Positions 19,862-28,055 of a stretch of DNA of 64,000 nt are shown in pieces. The stretch covers positions 2,294,001 through 2,358,000 of the forward strand of contig NC_015761.1 of assembly GCF_000252995.1 (NCBI RefSeq), in the 5' to 3' direction. The translations under genes and the position numbers were made by a program. This stretch comes from Salmonella bongori NCTC 12419 (GTDB taxonomy: Bacteria; Pseudomonadota; Gammaproteobacteria; Enterobacterales; Enterobacteriaceae). Numbering within the stretch: the stretch's first letter is position 1; the number at the start of each line of letters is the position of its first letter. A model generated the notes under the pieces. That model saw nothing but the letters and a program-made list of their open reading frames with translations, ran no database searches and had not been told where the DNA came from.

Positions 19862-20793
19862 AATTTTTCACTTACTGGCGGGTCATATCGGGCTGACCTG
19901 GTTAATGCTGTGCATACAGAAACAAGCAATTCCATTTGTAATGTGCATCCCTCGCAGTACCACCTGGTACCCCAGGTAAATGTGAGAATGTAATTGAAAA
20001 AACGGCCAAAACACTTCTCTCACACACCGATATAATACCGAATGCAACTTATCGGGATATATCGAAGAGAAGGTCTCATACCTTTAGGCGTCTACAGATT
20101 TCTGCTAATGATGGACGTGTAAATTTTGTAACGGCGTCAAATAGTTTACCGACACGTACTAATACAAAAAACAATATTCTGAACAATAGGTTATGTATAA
20201 ACTCGCGTCATGAAAATTAGCAGATAACGCAGACTACGCCCCCGTTTCGGATCATTATCTTAACCTAAAACCGCTATATTTATAAGTATTATTACGAATA
20301 ATCTTAACCCTCGATATGTTATACTAATCGGACCAGCGAGATATTATTACGATTTTAGTAAATGCTTTTTAAATATTAAATAATAATTAATTAAGATTTC
20401 CACCATTCATTAATTCTACTTAACAATAGTTTCACACCAGCCGTTGCCGGAAGGGTCTAACCTTATCATTTCCTCGCTAATACTCAGTATTTTCGAAATA
20501 GTCGACGCCACACTAATGACGAATGCTTATCTCTCATAAAACTAATAATTTTTAACAAAACAAAACACCACCAAAAAGGTGAATCATAAGAACAAAACGC
20601 CATGCAAATAAATAAAAATAGAAAATACATCTAAATAAATAGCATCACAAAGTTTTAAACAACAAAGAAGCGCATGAAAAATAAACGAAATCTTCTTCTG
20701 CCTACTCTTCAAAACTCCCCATCGTGGGAGTACATTGTTCCGTGCTGACTTCCACGGCAGGGAGTGGCAATAACAGCTAAAAGGTCAAGATTC
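19862..20793. promoter_or_regulatory. Long AT-rich lrhA-alaA divergent regulatory region
   Basis: About 930 bp with no convincing gene, strongly AT-rich in 20100-20700. It must hold the lrhA promoter (leftward) and the alaA promoter (rightward). Such a long region is also found in E. coli, where LrhA controls itself from here. Near its right end are two small hairpins in the alaA leader (20714-20731 and 20740-20757). I did not find a tRNA, sRNA I can name, or an IS end. Confidence 0.55.
20714..20765 (+). promoter_or_regulatory. Hairpins in the alaA 5' leader
   Basis: ACTCCC (20714-20719) pairs perfectly with GGGAGT (20726-20731), and CCGTG (20740-20744) with CACGG (20753-20757). A second copy of GGGAGT at 20760-20765 could pair with the same ACTCCC, so two alternative folds are possible just ahead of alaA. 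Whether this is a regulated leader is an inference. Confidence 0.35.
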
Positions 20794-22008
20794 ATGTCCC
20801 CCATTGAAAAATCCAGCAAACTCGAAAATGTCTGTTATGACATACGTGGCCCCGTTCTGAAAGAAGCGAAACGCCTGGAAGAAGAAGGTAATAAAGTTCT
20901 TAAACTGAATATCGGCAACCCCGCCCCCTTCGGATTCGAAGCGCCGGACGAAATTCTGGTCGATGTCATTCGTAATCTGCCGACAGCGCAAGGCTATTGC
21001 GACTCGAAAGGGCTCTATTCCGCCCGTAAAGCAATTATGCAGCATTACCAGGCCCGGGGAATGCGCGATGTGACCGTGGAAGATATTTATATTGGTAATG
21101 GTGTTTCCGAACTGATCGTTCAGGCGATGCAAGCGTTGCTTAACAGCGGCGATGAAATGCTGGTTCCTGCGCCCGATTATCCGTTGTGGACAGCAGCGGT
21201 ATCGCTCTCCGGCGGTAACGCAGTACACTATCTTTGTGATGAATCTTCCGACTGGTTCCCGGACCTTGACGATATCCGCGCCAAAATTACCCCGCGTACG
21301 CGTGGCATTGTGATTATTAATCCAAACAACCCTACCGGCGCCGTTTATTCTAAAGAATTGTTGATGGAAATTGTTAGCATTGCGCGCGAGCATAATCTCA
21401 TCATCTTCGCCGATGAAATTTATGACAAGATCCTCTACGACGATGCCGAACATCACTCCATCGCCGCACTGGCGCCGGACCTGTTGACCGTCACCTTTAA
21501 TGGTTTGTCTAAAACCTATCGTGTTGCCGGTTTTCGCCAGGGCTGGATGGTATTAAACGGGCCTAAAAAACATGCGAAGGGTTATATCGAAGGCCTGGAG
21601 ATGTTGGCTTCAATGCGCCTGTGCGCCAATGTCCCGGCGCAACATGCCATTCAGACCGCGCTCGGCGGTTATCAAAGCATTAGTGAATTTATCCTGCCTG
21701 GTGGCCGTCTGTATGAACAGCGTAACCGCGCCTGGGAGTTGATTAACGATATTCCCGGCGTCTCCTGTGTAAAACCGCGCGGCGCGTTATACATGTTCCC
21801 GAAGATCGACGCTAAACGCTTTACTATCCATGATGACCAGAAGATGGTGCTGGATTTCCTGCTACAGGAAAAAGTGCTACTGGTGCAAGGCAGCGCCTTT
21901 AACTGGCCGTGGCCGGACCACTTCCGTATTGTGACACTACCGCGTGAAGATGACCTGGAGATGGCTATCAACCGCTTTGGGCGTTTTCTCTCAGGCTACC
22001 ATCAATAA
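20794..22008 (+). CDS. alaA: AlaA, glutamate-pyruvate aminotransferase
   Basis: A 404-residue class I PLP aminotransferase (formerly yfbQ) that makes alanine from pyruvate and glutamate. Family marks are NIGNPAPFGFEAP, the NNPTGAVYS loop, FADEIYDKILYDD (Asp and Tyr contacting PLP) and NGLSKTYRVAGFRQGW with the Schiff-base lysine. The start MSPIEKSSKLENVCYDIRGP is the E. coli one, with AAAAGG upstream. An in-frame GTG ten codons earlier (20764) is present but would add residues outside the family. Confidence 0.95.
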   Translation: MSPIEKSSKLENVCYDIRGPVLKEAKRLEEEGNKVLKLNIGNPAPFGFEAPDEILVDVIRNLPTAQGYCDSKGLYSARKAIMQHYQARGMRDVTVEDIYIGNGVSELIVQAMQALLNSGDEMLVPAPDYPLWTAAVSLSGGNAVHYLCDESSDWFPDLDDIRAKITPRTRGIVIINPNNPTGAVYSKELLMEIVSIAREHNLIIFADEIYDKILYDDAEHHSIAALAPDLLTVTFNGLSKTYRVAGFRQGWMVLNGPKKHAKGYIEGLEMLASMRLCANVPAQHAIQTALGGYQSISEFILPGGRLYEQRNRAWELINDIPGVSCVKPRGALYMFPKIDAKRFTIHDDQKMVLDFLLQEKVLLVQGSAFNWPWPDHFRIVTLPREDDLEMAINRFGRFLSGYHQ

Positions 22009-22101
22009 TCTTAAATTCAGGCTGCTTCGGTAGCCTGAATTGCATCTTTGCCGCCCTCCCCGCACAATAAAGTCTGCCGCAGTGAAGATAAAAGGTAATT
22101 T

Positions 22102-22701
22102 ATGAAGCAGAGCCATTTTTTCGCCCATCTCTCCCGCCTGAAACTGATTAACCGCTGGCCGCTGATGCGTAACGTGCGCACGGAAAACGTCTCCGAACAT
22201 AGTTTGCAGGTAGCGATGGTCGCTCATGCTCTGGCGGCGATAAAAAACCGTAAATTCGGCGGACAGCTCAACGCTGAACGCATCGCGCTTCTGGCAATGT
22301 ACCATGATGCTTCTGAAGTACTGACAGGCGATCTGCCGACGCCGGTAAAATATTTTAACTCCCAGATAGCCCAGGAATATAAAGCGATCGAAAAAATCGC
22401 CCAACAAAAGCTGGTTGATATGGTACCGGATGAACTGCGCGATATTTTTGCGCCGCTTATCGATGAGAATACCTGGAGCGAAGAAGAACAGTCGATTGTG
22501 AAACAGGCCGATGCGCTTTGTGCCTACCTGAAATGTCTGGAAGAGCTGGCAGCGGGAAATAATGAGTTTGGGCTTGCGAAAACACGGCTGGAAAAAACTC
22601 TGGAATTACGCCGCAGTCAGGAGATGGATTATTTTATGGCGGTGTTCGTACCAAGTTTCCATCTTTCTCTTGATGAGATTAGTCAGGACTCGCCGCTTTA
22701 G
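22102..22701 (+). CDS. yfbR: YfbR, 5'-deoxynucleotidase of the HD superfamily
   Basis: A 199-residue HD-domain phosphohydrolase that removes phosphate from dNMPs. Metal ligands are visible: ENVSEHSLQVA (His), MYHDASEVLTGD (HD pair) and KQADALCAYLKC (the last Asp). The length is that of the E. coli enzyme. It follows alaA by about 90 bp on the same strand and ends at a REP element. Confidence 0.96.
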   Translation: MKQSHFFAHLSRLKLINRWPLMRNVRTENVSEHSLQVAMVAHALAAIKNRKFGGQLNAERIALLAMYHDASEVLTGDLPTPVKYFNSQIAQEYKAIEKIAQQKLVDMVPDELRDIFAPLIDENTWSEEEQSIVKQADALCAYLKCLEELAAGNNEFGLAKTRLEKTLELRRSQEMDYFMAVFVPSFHLSLDEISQDSPL

Positions 22702-22787
22702 TTGCCGGATAGCGGCTGCGCCTCATCCGGCCTACTGTTTCCGACCGATACATTCCTGTAGGCCTGATAAGCATAGCGCCATCAGGC
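22702..22787. repeat. REP pair (BIME) between yfbR and yfbS
   Basis: Two REP units in opposite orientation: TTGCCGGATAGCGGCTGCG with CATCCGGCCTAC, and TGTAGGCCTGATAAGCATAGC with GCCATCAGGC. It fills the space between the convergent genes yfbR and yfbS and probably protects 3' ends. Confidence 0.85.
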
Positions 22788-22803
22788 CGTTCACGGCGTA
22801 GCG

Positions 22804-24630
22804 TTAAAAGGGGAACAACACTGGTATCATCACAATACAAACCGCCATCACAATAAGCGTGAACGGCACCCCAAGCTTCACAAAGTCACTAAAACTATAA
22901 TTTCCCGGCCCCAGAACCAGCGTATTGACTGGCGAAGACACTGGCGTCATAAAGGCGGCTGATGCCGCCATCGCCACCGCCATCGCAAACGGATAAGGCG
23001 ATACGCCCATTGATTTCGCCGCCGCCAGCGCAATAGGCGCCATCAGTACCGCCGTTGCCGTATTGGAAATAAACAACCCGATAACGGCGCACAGCACAAA
23101 CAGGCATCCCAGCATCATGTACGGCCCGTAGCCCCCGCCAATATCCATTAATCCTTTCACCACCAGCGAGACGCCGCCGGTTTTTTGCAGCGCCAGCGCA
23201 AATGGCATCATGCCGACAATCAAAATAATACTGGGCCAGTGGATCGCTTTGTAGGCGCTTTCAGCATCAATACAACGAAATTTTCCCATCAACAGGCAAG
23301 CAATAATTGCCGCAATCGGGTTGGGGATTTCGTCAGTCAGCATCAGCGCCACCATCAGTACCAGACAAAAAATGGCGTGCGGCGCCTGACTGTGTGCAGG
23401 AGAGGCTTCACTGACCTCAACCGGCATATTCAGCACCACAAAGTCGCGGCCTTTTTGCCCAAGCTGGCTGATCAGTTTCCAGTTACCCACCACCAGAATG
23501 ATATCGCCCATCAGCAGCGGTTCATCGGCAAGTGAGCCCTCGAGCGCAACGCCGTCACGTTTCAGACCCACCACATTCAGCCCATAACGGGTACGGAAGG
23601 CGATTTCGCGCACCGACTTGCCTATCAATTCGGATTCCGGAATCAAAGAAATTTCCGCCATCCCGACATCCAGCGCCTGATCGGAAAAATATTCTCCCCG
23701 CAATACCATCGGTTCCAGCAGTTGCTCGCCGCAGAACTCCCTGAGGTCAACCTCCGCTGCCGACATATCAATCAGCAGCACGTCGCGAGCGCGAAACTCC
23801 GATACGCCGTTCACATTGACGATAACTCGTCGAAAGCGCCGCCAACGTTCAACGCCGATAACGTTCGCACCGTAACGTTCGCGAAGTTTAAGGTCGTCCA
23901 GTCGCTGCCCCACCATCGGCGAACCGGGACGAATCGCCAGACGGCGCGCGCGCCCCGTCAGACGGTACTCACGGATAAGATCGCGGAAAGTACGCCGCTT
24001 CCCTCCCTGCACGCCTGGCGTATCGCCTTTCAGCATAAAGCGCATGAGCAGCATATAAACTATACCGAGCGCCAGTACCACCAGTCCCAACGGCGTAACG
24101 CTAAAAAAGCTGAAACCGTGAAGCCCTTCACGCAGCAGCTCACTGTTAACCACCAGGTTCGGCGGGGTCGCCACCAGCGTCATCATTCCACTGATAAGCC
24201 CCGCAAAGCTAAGCGGCATCATCAGACGAGAAGGCGAGGTCTGCATATGCATAGAAACGCTCAGAACGACGGGGATGAAAATCGCCACCACGCCGGTTGA
24301 ACTCATAAATGCACCAAGCCCGGCGACAGTAATCATGAGCAAAACCAGCATCTTGATTTCGCTGCTGCCCGCCATTTTAACCAGCCAGGTGCCAACCACC
24401 GTCGCGACACCGGTACGCACAAGACCATCACCGATAATAAATAAGGCAGCAATAAGAATGACGTTCGGATCGCTAAAGCCGGAAAAGGCTTCCGGAAGGG
24501 TCAAAGTGCCACTAAGGACAAAAGCGACAATGACGAATAAAGCAACCGCATCCATACGTACTTTGCCTGTCGCAAACAATACGACGGCAATCGCCAGTAA
24601 AGAGAGAACCCAAATCAATTCACCGTTCAC
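22804..24630 (-). CDS. yfbS: YfbS, SLC13-type transporter with TrkA-C domains
   Basis: A 608-residue inner-membrane protein. Hydrophobic helices in the first 200 and last 210 residues make a divalent anion:sodium symporter (ArsB/NhaD superfamily) fold. The central soluble part (about 205-380; IRPGSPMVGQRLDDLKLRERYGANVIGVER and SLIPESELIGKSVREIAFRTRYGLNVVGLKR) contains two TrkA-C/RCK_C domains, which usually bind small regulators. The substrate is not known to me. The size matches E. coli YfbS. Confidence 0.92.
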   Translation of the reverse strand: MNGELIWVLSLLAIAVVLFATGKVRMDAVALFVIVAFVLSGTLTLPEAFSGFSDPNVILIAALFIIGDGLVRTGVATVVGTWLVKMAGSSEIKMLVLLMITVAGLGAFMSSTGVVAIFIPVVLSVSMHMQTSPSRLMMPLSFAGLISGMMTLVATPPNLVVNSELLREGLHGFSFFSVTPLGLVVLALGIVYMLLMRFMLKGDTPGVQGGKRRTFRDLIREYRLTGRARRLAIRPGSPMVGQRLDDLKLRERYGANVIGVERWRRFRRVIVNVNGVSEFRARDVLLIDMSAAEVDLREFCGEQLLEPMVLRGEYFSDQALDVGMAEISLIPESELIGKSVREIAFRTRYGLNVVGLKRDGVALEGSLADEPLLMGDIILVVGNWKLISQLGQKGRDFVVLNMPVEVSEASPAHSQAPHAIFCLVLMVALMLTDEIPNPIAAIIACLLMGKFRCIDAESAYKAIHWPSIILIVGMMPFALALQKTGGVSLVVKGLMDIGGGYGPYMMLGCLFVLCAVIGLFISNTATAVLMAPIALAAAKSMGVSPYPFAMAVAMAASAAFMTPVSSPVNTLVLGPGNYSFSDFVKLGVPFTLIVMAVCIVMIPVLFPF

Positions 24631-24678
24631 AACATATCCTTGTCAGATGAGAAGATAACGTGATTCTGTCATAAATAT

Positions 24679-24698
24679 GCCCCGCCAGGGCGGGGCAA
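24679..24698. terminator. GC-rich palindrome between hxpA and yfbS
   Basis: GCCCCGCC facing GGCGGGGC with a 2-base spacer (about 24680-24697). No strong T-run follows in either direction, so it may be an attenuating hairpin for the hxpA transcript rather than an efficient terminator. Confidence 0.45.
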
Positions 24699-24706
24699 TA
24701 TCATGA

Positions 24707-25394
24707 TCAGGTCTTTCTTGACACGACCACATCGCCATTTGGCTGTTTAGCAACCGACAATTGCGTCAGGCTATCCAATGCAAAATCAACGTCCTTCAGG
24801 CGCGGCGTGTCGGCTGGCGCATTGACCGCAATGACATGACAACCGGCAGCCAGCCCCGACAGCACGCCTGCCGGGGCGTCCTCGACCACAGCGCACTCCC
24901 GGGGCGTCCTCGACCACAGCGCACTCCCGGGGCGCCAGGCCAAGTAACTGCGCGCCGAGCAAATACGCATCCGGCTCCGGTTTGCCACGTTTCACCCGCT
25001 CGGCGGTGACAAACACTTCAGGCGCCGGAAGGCCTGCAACCTGATGGCGCGCACGCGCAACCGGCATCGAACCGGAGGTGACAATGGCCCACGGTATTCC
25101 CGCTTTATTCAGGTGATTGAGTAAATCGATAGCCCCTGGCAACGCGGTGATCCCTGCAGTCTCAGTAGCTTCTATTTGCTCCAGGCGCGTAAACTCAGCA
25201 GCAATTTCCGCCTCCGGTTTCCCTGCCATAAAATGCCGCAGCGAGGTGATCGCCTGTTTGCCATGAATAAAGCCCAGCACCTCATCATGAGCAAGGTTAA
25301 AACGATCGGCCCAGTTACACCACGCGCGTTCAACGGCAGGCAATGAGTCAACCAGCGTACCATCCAGATCAAACAGAAAGCCTTTACACTGCAC
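24707..25394 (-). pseudogene. hxpA: HxpA/YfbT HAD sugar-phosphatase, frameshifted by a 28-bp tandem duplication
   Basis: A HAD-family phosphatase of the phosphoglycolate/hexitol type. The start is a GTG at 25394 preceded by GAGGAGG. The first part is normal: LFDLDGTLVDS (motif I nucleophile Asp), the IVTSGSMPV region (motif II Ser) and RGKPEPDAYLLGA (motif III Lys). After VVEDAP (motif IV) the frame changes: the 28-bp unit at 24873-24900 is repeated exactly at 24901-24928. Translation then runs into GVRCGRGRPG and stops at 24786. The lost C-terminus (AGVLSGLAAGCHVIAVNAP to VVVSRKT, stop at 24707) is intact in the other frame. Removing one copy restores a 219-residue protein. The duplication is bounded by CCGGGGCG repeats, so slippage could revert it. 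Confidence 0.88.
24873..24928. repeat. 28-bp perfect tandem duplication inside hxpA
   Basis: Two exact head-to-tail copies at 24873-24900 and 24901-24928, each starting GGGGCGTCCTCGACC. The short sequence CCGGGGCG occurs before the first copy, at the junction (with CCC context) and again after the second (24927-24934), the expected trace of replication slippage between short direct repeats. The unit length is not a multiple of three, so it breaks the gene. Confidence 0.97.
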
Positions 25395-25404
25395 GCGGAC
25401 CTCC

Positions 25405-25899
25405 TCAGGCATTAATGATTTGGTTAATTTCATTCGCACTCAGGTGGTACTGACGCGGGCAGGCGTGCCAGACCTTCAACATACGCTGATATTTTTCCCA
25501 CATCGGCGTCTGGGCATTAAAGCCGTGCGTCCCGGCGTCAAAGTGGGTGTAACGCCCTTCGACATTCACCATAAAACGGACATAGCCCAGATAACGAGCC
25601 TCCGTCGCGGCATCAAATCCAAGGAAGGTAACGCGACGTTCGTCGATGGCTTGCGTATCTTTGAGGTTGGTCCAGGAGACGTGCAAAGCATGATACATCT
25701 CCATAATATCAATGATGGTACGACAGGTCTCTTCCGTCAGCTCGCCGAACTCGCGATCCAACTCACGCATCTGCAGGCCATAACCGCGTTCTATAATTGT
25801 CTGTAAGCGGCGGTAGCGCTCGGCGTTAGTGGGATCGAGCATTGTCATCATTTTGTACTGGTTAGACAAAATCAAACGTTGAGCGTTGGTCATTTCCAT
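25405..25899 (-). CDS. yfbU: YfbU, conserved UPF0304 protein
   Basis: A 164-residue soluble protein starting MEMTNAQRLILSNQYKMM, equal in length and sequence to E. coli YfbU. It is mostly helical and rich in Arg, Tyr and Glu, with no catalytic motif I can name. Overproduction of YfbU has been linked to cell death in E. coli, but its role is unknown. It ends ten bases before the hxpA GTG, so the two are probably co-transcribed. Confidence 0.94.
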   Translation of the reverse strand: MEMTNAQRLILSNQYKMMTMLDPTNAERYRRLQTIIERGYGLQMRELDREFGELTEETCRTIIDIMEMYHALHVSWTNLKDTQAIDERRVTFLGFDAATEARYLGYVRFMVNVEGRYTHFDAGTHGFNAQTPMWEKYQRMLKVWHACPRQYHLSANEINQIINA

Positions 25900-25929
25900 T
25901 TTGAACTCCTGTATCACGCCAGGGTGATG

Positions 25930-25960
25930 AAAAAAAAGAAGGCATTGGTATGCCTTCTTT
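25930..25960 (-). terminator. Terminator after yfbV
   Basis: AAAGAAGGCAT (25935-25945) pairs with ATGCCTTCTTT (25950-25960) around a TGGT loop. On the reverse strand a run of T follows the stem. It separates yfbV from yfbU. Confidence 0.9.
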
Positions 25961-25982
25961 TATATGCGTAATCCGGGGTCAA

Positions 25983-26438
25983 TTACAAATCATCAAGGAA
26001 AGTTTTATCCAGTTGTTTGAAGGCGCGCTTAAGCGTGTCAGCTAATGCCTGATAATCCGGCTTGCCTTCTACTGGCGCCATCGCTTGTCCGGCCTCCTGC
26101 AATTTCCCCCGGACTTCATAAAACCAGTTGAGGATCGAAGGCGGCAATGGCGTCACAGAACGTTTCCCTAACCACCAGAGTCCCTGCATGGGTAAACTCA
26201 GCGCGAACAGTGCGGTCGCCACAGCCGGACCCAGCTGACCACCCAGAGCGATTTGCCAGCATAACGTAAAGACCGCGATAGGCGGCATAAACCGTATGGC
26301 ATAGCGCGTCATACGAATAACGCGGTTTTCGACGAAAACGGGCGCCAGCCGCTTTTCCATCGGCCACGTCTTCGCGTAGTGCTGCCCCCGGCGAAATAAG
26401 CTAAAAAAATTTACGGAGCGATGATCCGGTGTCGACAT
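25983..26438 (-). CDS. yfbV: YfbV, UPF0208 inner-membrane protein
   Basis: A 151-residue protein with two close hydrophobic segments in the middle (about residues 45-65 and 70-90; FMPPIAVFTLCWQIALGGQLG and AVATALFALSLPMQGLWWLG) and a soluble C-terminus ending FKQLDKTFLDDL. It matches E. coli YfbV over its whole length. In E. coli yfbV is reported to help insulate the Ter macrodomain. It is divergent from ackA. Confidence 0.94.
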   Translation of the reverse strand: MSTPDHRSVNFFSLFRRGQHYAKTWPMEKRLAPVFVENRVIRMTRYAIRFMPPIAVFTLCWQIALGGQLGPAVATALFALSLPMQGLWWLGKRSVTPLPPSILNWFYEVRGKLQEAGQAMAPVEGKPDYQALADTLKRAFKQLDKTFLDDL

Positions 26439-26777
26439 GACCTACCTCAACTTCACATATAAAATTTAAAAAATTTGTGCAAAACAACAACTGAGAGGGA
26501 CAACGTTCAAAACATTTTGTCTTCAAGACCCACTATCAGGTATCCTGTGTCGGCCTGTCAAAGGCCGGTAGTTTAAAATCGATGAGTCGTCAATATTACA
26601 CATAGTATGCCATTGGCTGAAAAATACGCAAAATGGCATAGACTCAAAGGTATTTCTTCCATCATGCCAAAAAAGACTCCTGCGCATGATGTTAATCATA
26701 AATGTCAGGGCTATCATGCGCTACGCTCTATGGCTCATTGACGTTTTTTTAGCCACGTATCATAAATAGGTACTTCC
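26439..26777. promoter_or_regulatory. yfbV-ackA divergent promoter region
   Basis: About 340 bp with no credible gene. It carries promoters for yfbV (leftward) and ackA-pta (rightward). A hairpin CGGCCT/AGGCCG with a short loop sits near 26551-26568. I did not see a clear FNR (TTGAT-N4-ATCAA) box. Confidence 0.5.
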
Positions 26778-27980
26778 ATGTCGAGTAAGTTAGTACTGGT
26801 TCTGAACTGCGGTAGTTCTTCACTGAAATTTGCAATTATTGATGCAGTTAATGGTGATGAATACCTTTCTGGTTTAGCCGAATGTTTCCATCTGCCAGAA
26901 GCGCGTATCAAATGGAAAATGGACGGCAGTAAACAAGAAGCGGCTTTAGGTGCAGGCGCCGCTCACAGTGAAGCGCTGAACTTTATCGTTAACACTATTC
27001 TGGCACAAAAACCAGAACTGTCTGCGCAGTTAACTGCAATTGGTCACCGTATCGTACACGGCGGCGAGAAGTATACCAGTTCCGTCGTCATTGATGAGTC
27101 TGTTATTCAGGGCATCAAAGACTCCGCCTCTTTCGCACCGCTGCATAACCCGGCTCACCTGATTGGTATCGCCGAAGCGCTGAAATCCTTCCCGCAGCTG
27201 AAAGACAAAAACGTTGCCGTCTTTGATACCGCCTTCCATCAGACCATGCCGGAAGAGTCTTACCTGTATGCCCTGCCGTACAGCCTGTACAAAGAGCACG
27301 GCGTTCGCCGCTATGGCGCGCACGGTACCAGCCACTTCTATGTGACTCAGGAAGCGGCAAAAATGCTGAACAAACCGGTGGAAGAACTGAACATCATTAC
27401 CTGCCACCTGGGCAACGGGGGCTCTGTTTCCGCTATCCGTAACGGTAAATGCGTCGATACCTCAATGGGTCTGACCCCGCTGGAAGGTCTGGTGATGGGT
27501 ACCCGTTCCGGCGACATCGACCCGGCAATTATCTTCCACCTGCATGACACTCTGGGCATGAGCGTGGATCAGATCAACAAAATGCTGACCAAAGAATCCG
27601 GCCTGTTAGGTCTGACCGAAGTCACCAGCGACTGTCGTTATGTTGAAGACAACTACGCGACGAAGGAAGACGCGAAACGCGCGATGGACGTTTACTGCCA
27701 CCGCCTGGCGAAATACATCGGTTCTTACACTGCGCTGATGGAGGGTCGCCTGGACGCAGTGGTGTTCACCGGTGGTATCGGTGAAAACGCCGCAATGGTT
27801 CGTGAACTGTCCCTGGGCAAACTGGGTGTGCTGGGCTTTGAAGTCGACCACGAACGTAACCTGGCCGCTCGTTTCGGCAAATCTGGTTTCATCAACAAAG
27901 AAGGTACCCGTCCGGCGGTGGTGATCCCAACCAACGAAGAACTGGTTATCGCGCAGGACGCGAGCCGTCTGACTGCCTGA
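26778..27980 (+). CDS. ackA: Acetate kinase AckA
   Basis: A 400-residue ASKHA-fold kinase that interconverts acetyl phosphate plus ADP with acetate plus ATP. The phosphate-binding LVLNCGSSSLKFAI near the N-terminus, HRIVHGG (residues 90-96), GAHGTSHFYV with catalytic His, HLGNGGSVSA and FTGGIGENAA are all in place. The length is that of the family. It works with Pta, 75 bp downstream; acetyl phosphate can also phosphorylate response regulators. Confidence 0.98.
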   Translation: MSSKLVLVLNCGSSSLKFAIIDAVNGDEYLSGLAECFHLPEARIKWKMDGSKQEAALGAGAAHSEALNFIVNTILAQKPELSAQLTAIGHRIVHGGEKYTSSVVIDESVIQGIKDSASFAPLHNPAHLIGIAEALKSFPQLKDKNVAVFDTAFHQTMPEESYLYALPYSLYKEHGVRRYGAHGTSHFYVTQEAAKMLNKPVEELNIITCHLGNGGSVSAIRNGKCVDTSMGLTPLEGLVMGTRSGDIDPAIIFHLHDTLGMSVDQINKMLTKESGLLGLTEVTSDCRYVEDNYATKEDAKRAMDVYCHRLAKYIGSYTALMEGRLDAVVFTGGIGENAAMVRELSLGKLGVLGFEVDHERNLAARFGKSGFINKEGTRPAVVIPTNEELVIAQDASRLTA

Positions 27981-27985
27981 TTTCA

Positions 27986-28016
27986 CACCGCCAGCTTCGC
28001 TGGCGGTGCTGTTTTG
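27986..28016 (+). terminator. Hairpin between ackA and pta
   Basis: CACCGCCAG (27986-27994) pairs with CTGGCGGTG (28000-28008), followed by CTGTTTTG. This is a rho-independent-like structure in the intercistronic space; it probably attenuates ackA transcripts before pta, as in E. coli. Confidence 0.75.
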
Positions 28017-28055
28017 TAACCCGTCCCAAAAGACGGTAACGAAAGAGGATAAACC

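Noticed and set aside
24707..24988. A separate small gene at the end of hxpA
   Set aside because: Its sequence is the missing HAD C-terminus plus a translation of the duplicated unit; it is part of the frameshifted gene.
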